Positions 5,243 to 5,558 of a DNA stretch of 5,558 nt are shown one piece after another. Location of the stretch: NCBI GenBank assembly GCA_003445715.1, contig DMCS01000039.1, positions 1,913 through 7,470 on the forward strand, in the 5' to 3' direction. Positions within the stretch are counted from its first letter, which is position 1. Every line of letters begins with the position of its first letter. Under the pieces are notes generated by a model. That model worked only from the letters and a program-made list of their open reading frames with translations. It had not been told where the DNA came from and ran no database searches. The stretch is from Candidatus Mesolinea sp. Lineage in GTDB: Bacteria > Chloroflexota > Anaerolineae > Anaerolineales > Anaerolineaceae. A program made the position numbers and the translations under genes.

Positions 5243-5558
5243 TTACGCAATTTTCAGGCAGAGCACTTTCTCTGGCAGGAAGTGAAAGCCCAAGTCTAAG
5301 CCCAATGGAAAAGGATCCCCGCTAAACAAGCTTAACTTTTGCCCGCCTGCCTCTACTTCCAATTTGTAATAATCCCCCATAAAGACGCAATCCTGCACTA
5401 CACCGTGCAGCGTATTCAAGCCCTTGCTTAATGTCCTAATCAATGCATCCTTTGGGCGCAGCAACAGGCTGCACCGCTCACCAACCTCAAAGCGCTGTCC
5501 ATTCGCATGAGCTTGCAAATTCCCTAAAGCGGTTTGCACCGTAAACGGCGCAAGCGCG
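5243..5558 (-). CDS. ABC transporter ATP-binding protein, C-terminal TOBE domain (partial)
   Basis: Only the last 105 codons are in the window, and the frame stays open to the right edge, where it begins ALAPFTVQTALGNL. The residues fit the TOBE (OB-fold) domain found after the ATPase domain of importer ATPases such as FbpC, PotA and MalK: VGERCSLLLRPKD (a GxxCxxLLRPxD-type strand) and then LHGVVQDCVFMGDYYKLEVE. This domain usually senses substrate or stabilises the ATPase dimer. The nucleotide-binding domain (Walker A/B, signature) lies outside the window, so the transported substrate (iron, thiamine, polyamine or sugar) cannot be told. A GTG near 5539 would be read internally as Val and is not the start. 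It converges on the plus-strand block with 79 bases between the stops. Confidence 0.82.
   Translation of the reverse strand, partial: ALAPFTVQTALGNLQAHANGQRFEVGERCSLLLRPKDALIRTLSKGLNTLHGVVQDCVFMGDYYKLEVEAGGQKLSLFSGDPFPLGLDLGFHFLPEKVLCLKIA

Noticed and set aside
5537..5539. GTG as the start of a small separate gene at the right edge
   Set aside because: The frame continues upstream to the window edge and the residues fit a TOBE domain that normally follows an ATPase domain.
1..5558. CRISPR arrays, tRNA or rRNA genes, insertion sequences, toxin-antitoxin pairs, defence genes
   Set aside because: No repeat array, RNA gene structure, transposase or defence-associated protein is visible.

Overview
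The window reads as a piece of an ordinary bacterial chromosome, with mostly membrane-protein genes in two blocks of opposite orientation. The protein families (an aldo/keto reductase with a C-terminal ferredoxin domain, DUF2085, DUF4126, DUF4190, a small acidic protein) and the moderate GC content would fit an anaerobic member of the Chloroflexota such as Anaerolineae. That assignment is an inference from the general look of the proteins, not from a marker gene. There are no rRNA or tRNA genes, CRISPR arrays, transposases or phage genes.

Left block (about 1-1850, minus strand, AT-richer). After a gene-poor edge come a strong minus-strand terminator (173-210), a small acidic hypothetical protein of 63 aa with its own promoter and Shine-Dalgarno site, and an AI-2E family (PerM-like) transporter of about 438 aa. 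The transporter's promoter abuts its ATG and suggests a leaderless mRNA.

Centre (1849-2195). This 347-base gap separates two divergent genes. It carries what looks like the C-terminal 42 codons of an ABC-2-type permease on the minus strand with no gene body, two small palindromes and the start signals of the flanking genes.

Right block (2196-5163, plus strand, GC-richer). An aldo/keto reductase with a C-terminal iron-sulfur domain overlaps by 46 bases a DUF2085 membrane protein. A DUF4126 membrane protein and a small DUF4190 membrane protein follow, and the block closes with a clear intrinsic terminator (5191-5221). Converging on this terminator from the right edge is the C-terminal TOBE domain of a truncated ABC transporter ATPase (minus strand, continuing past the window).

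How the genes might work together is mostly unknown. The only strong coupling is the reductase/DUF2085 overlap, which implies co-translation. I did not find a convincing new multi-gene system. The more interesting points are the two apparent leaderless starts with identical -10 spacing, the decayed permease tail, and the overlap of a flavin-free iron-sulfur reductase with a cysteine-motif membrane protein of unknown function.
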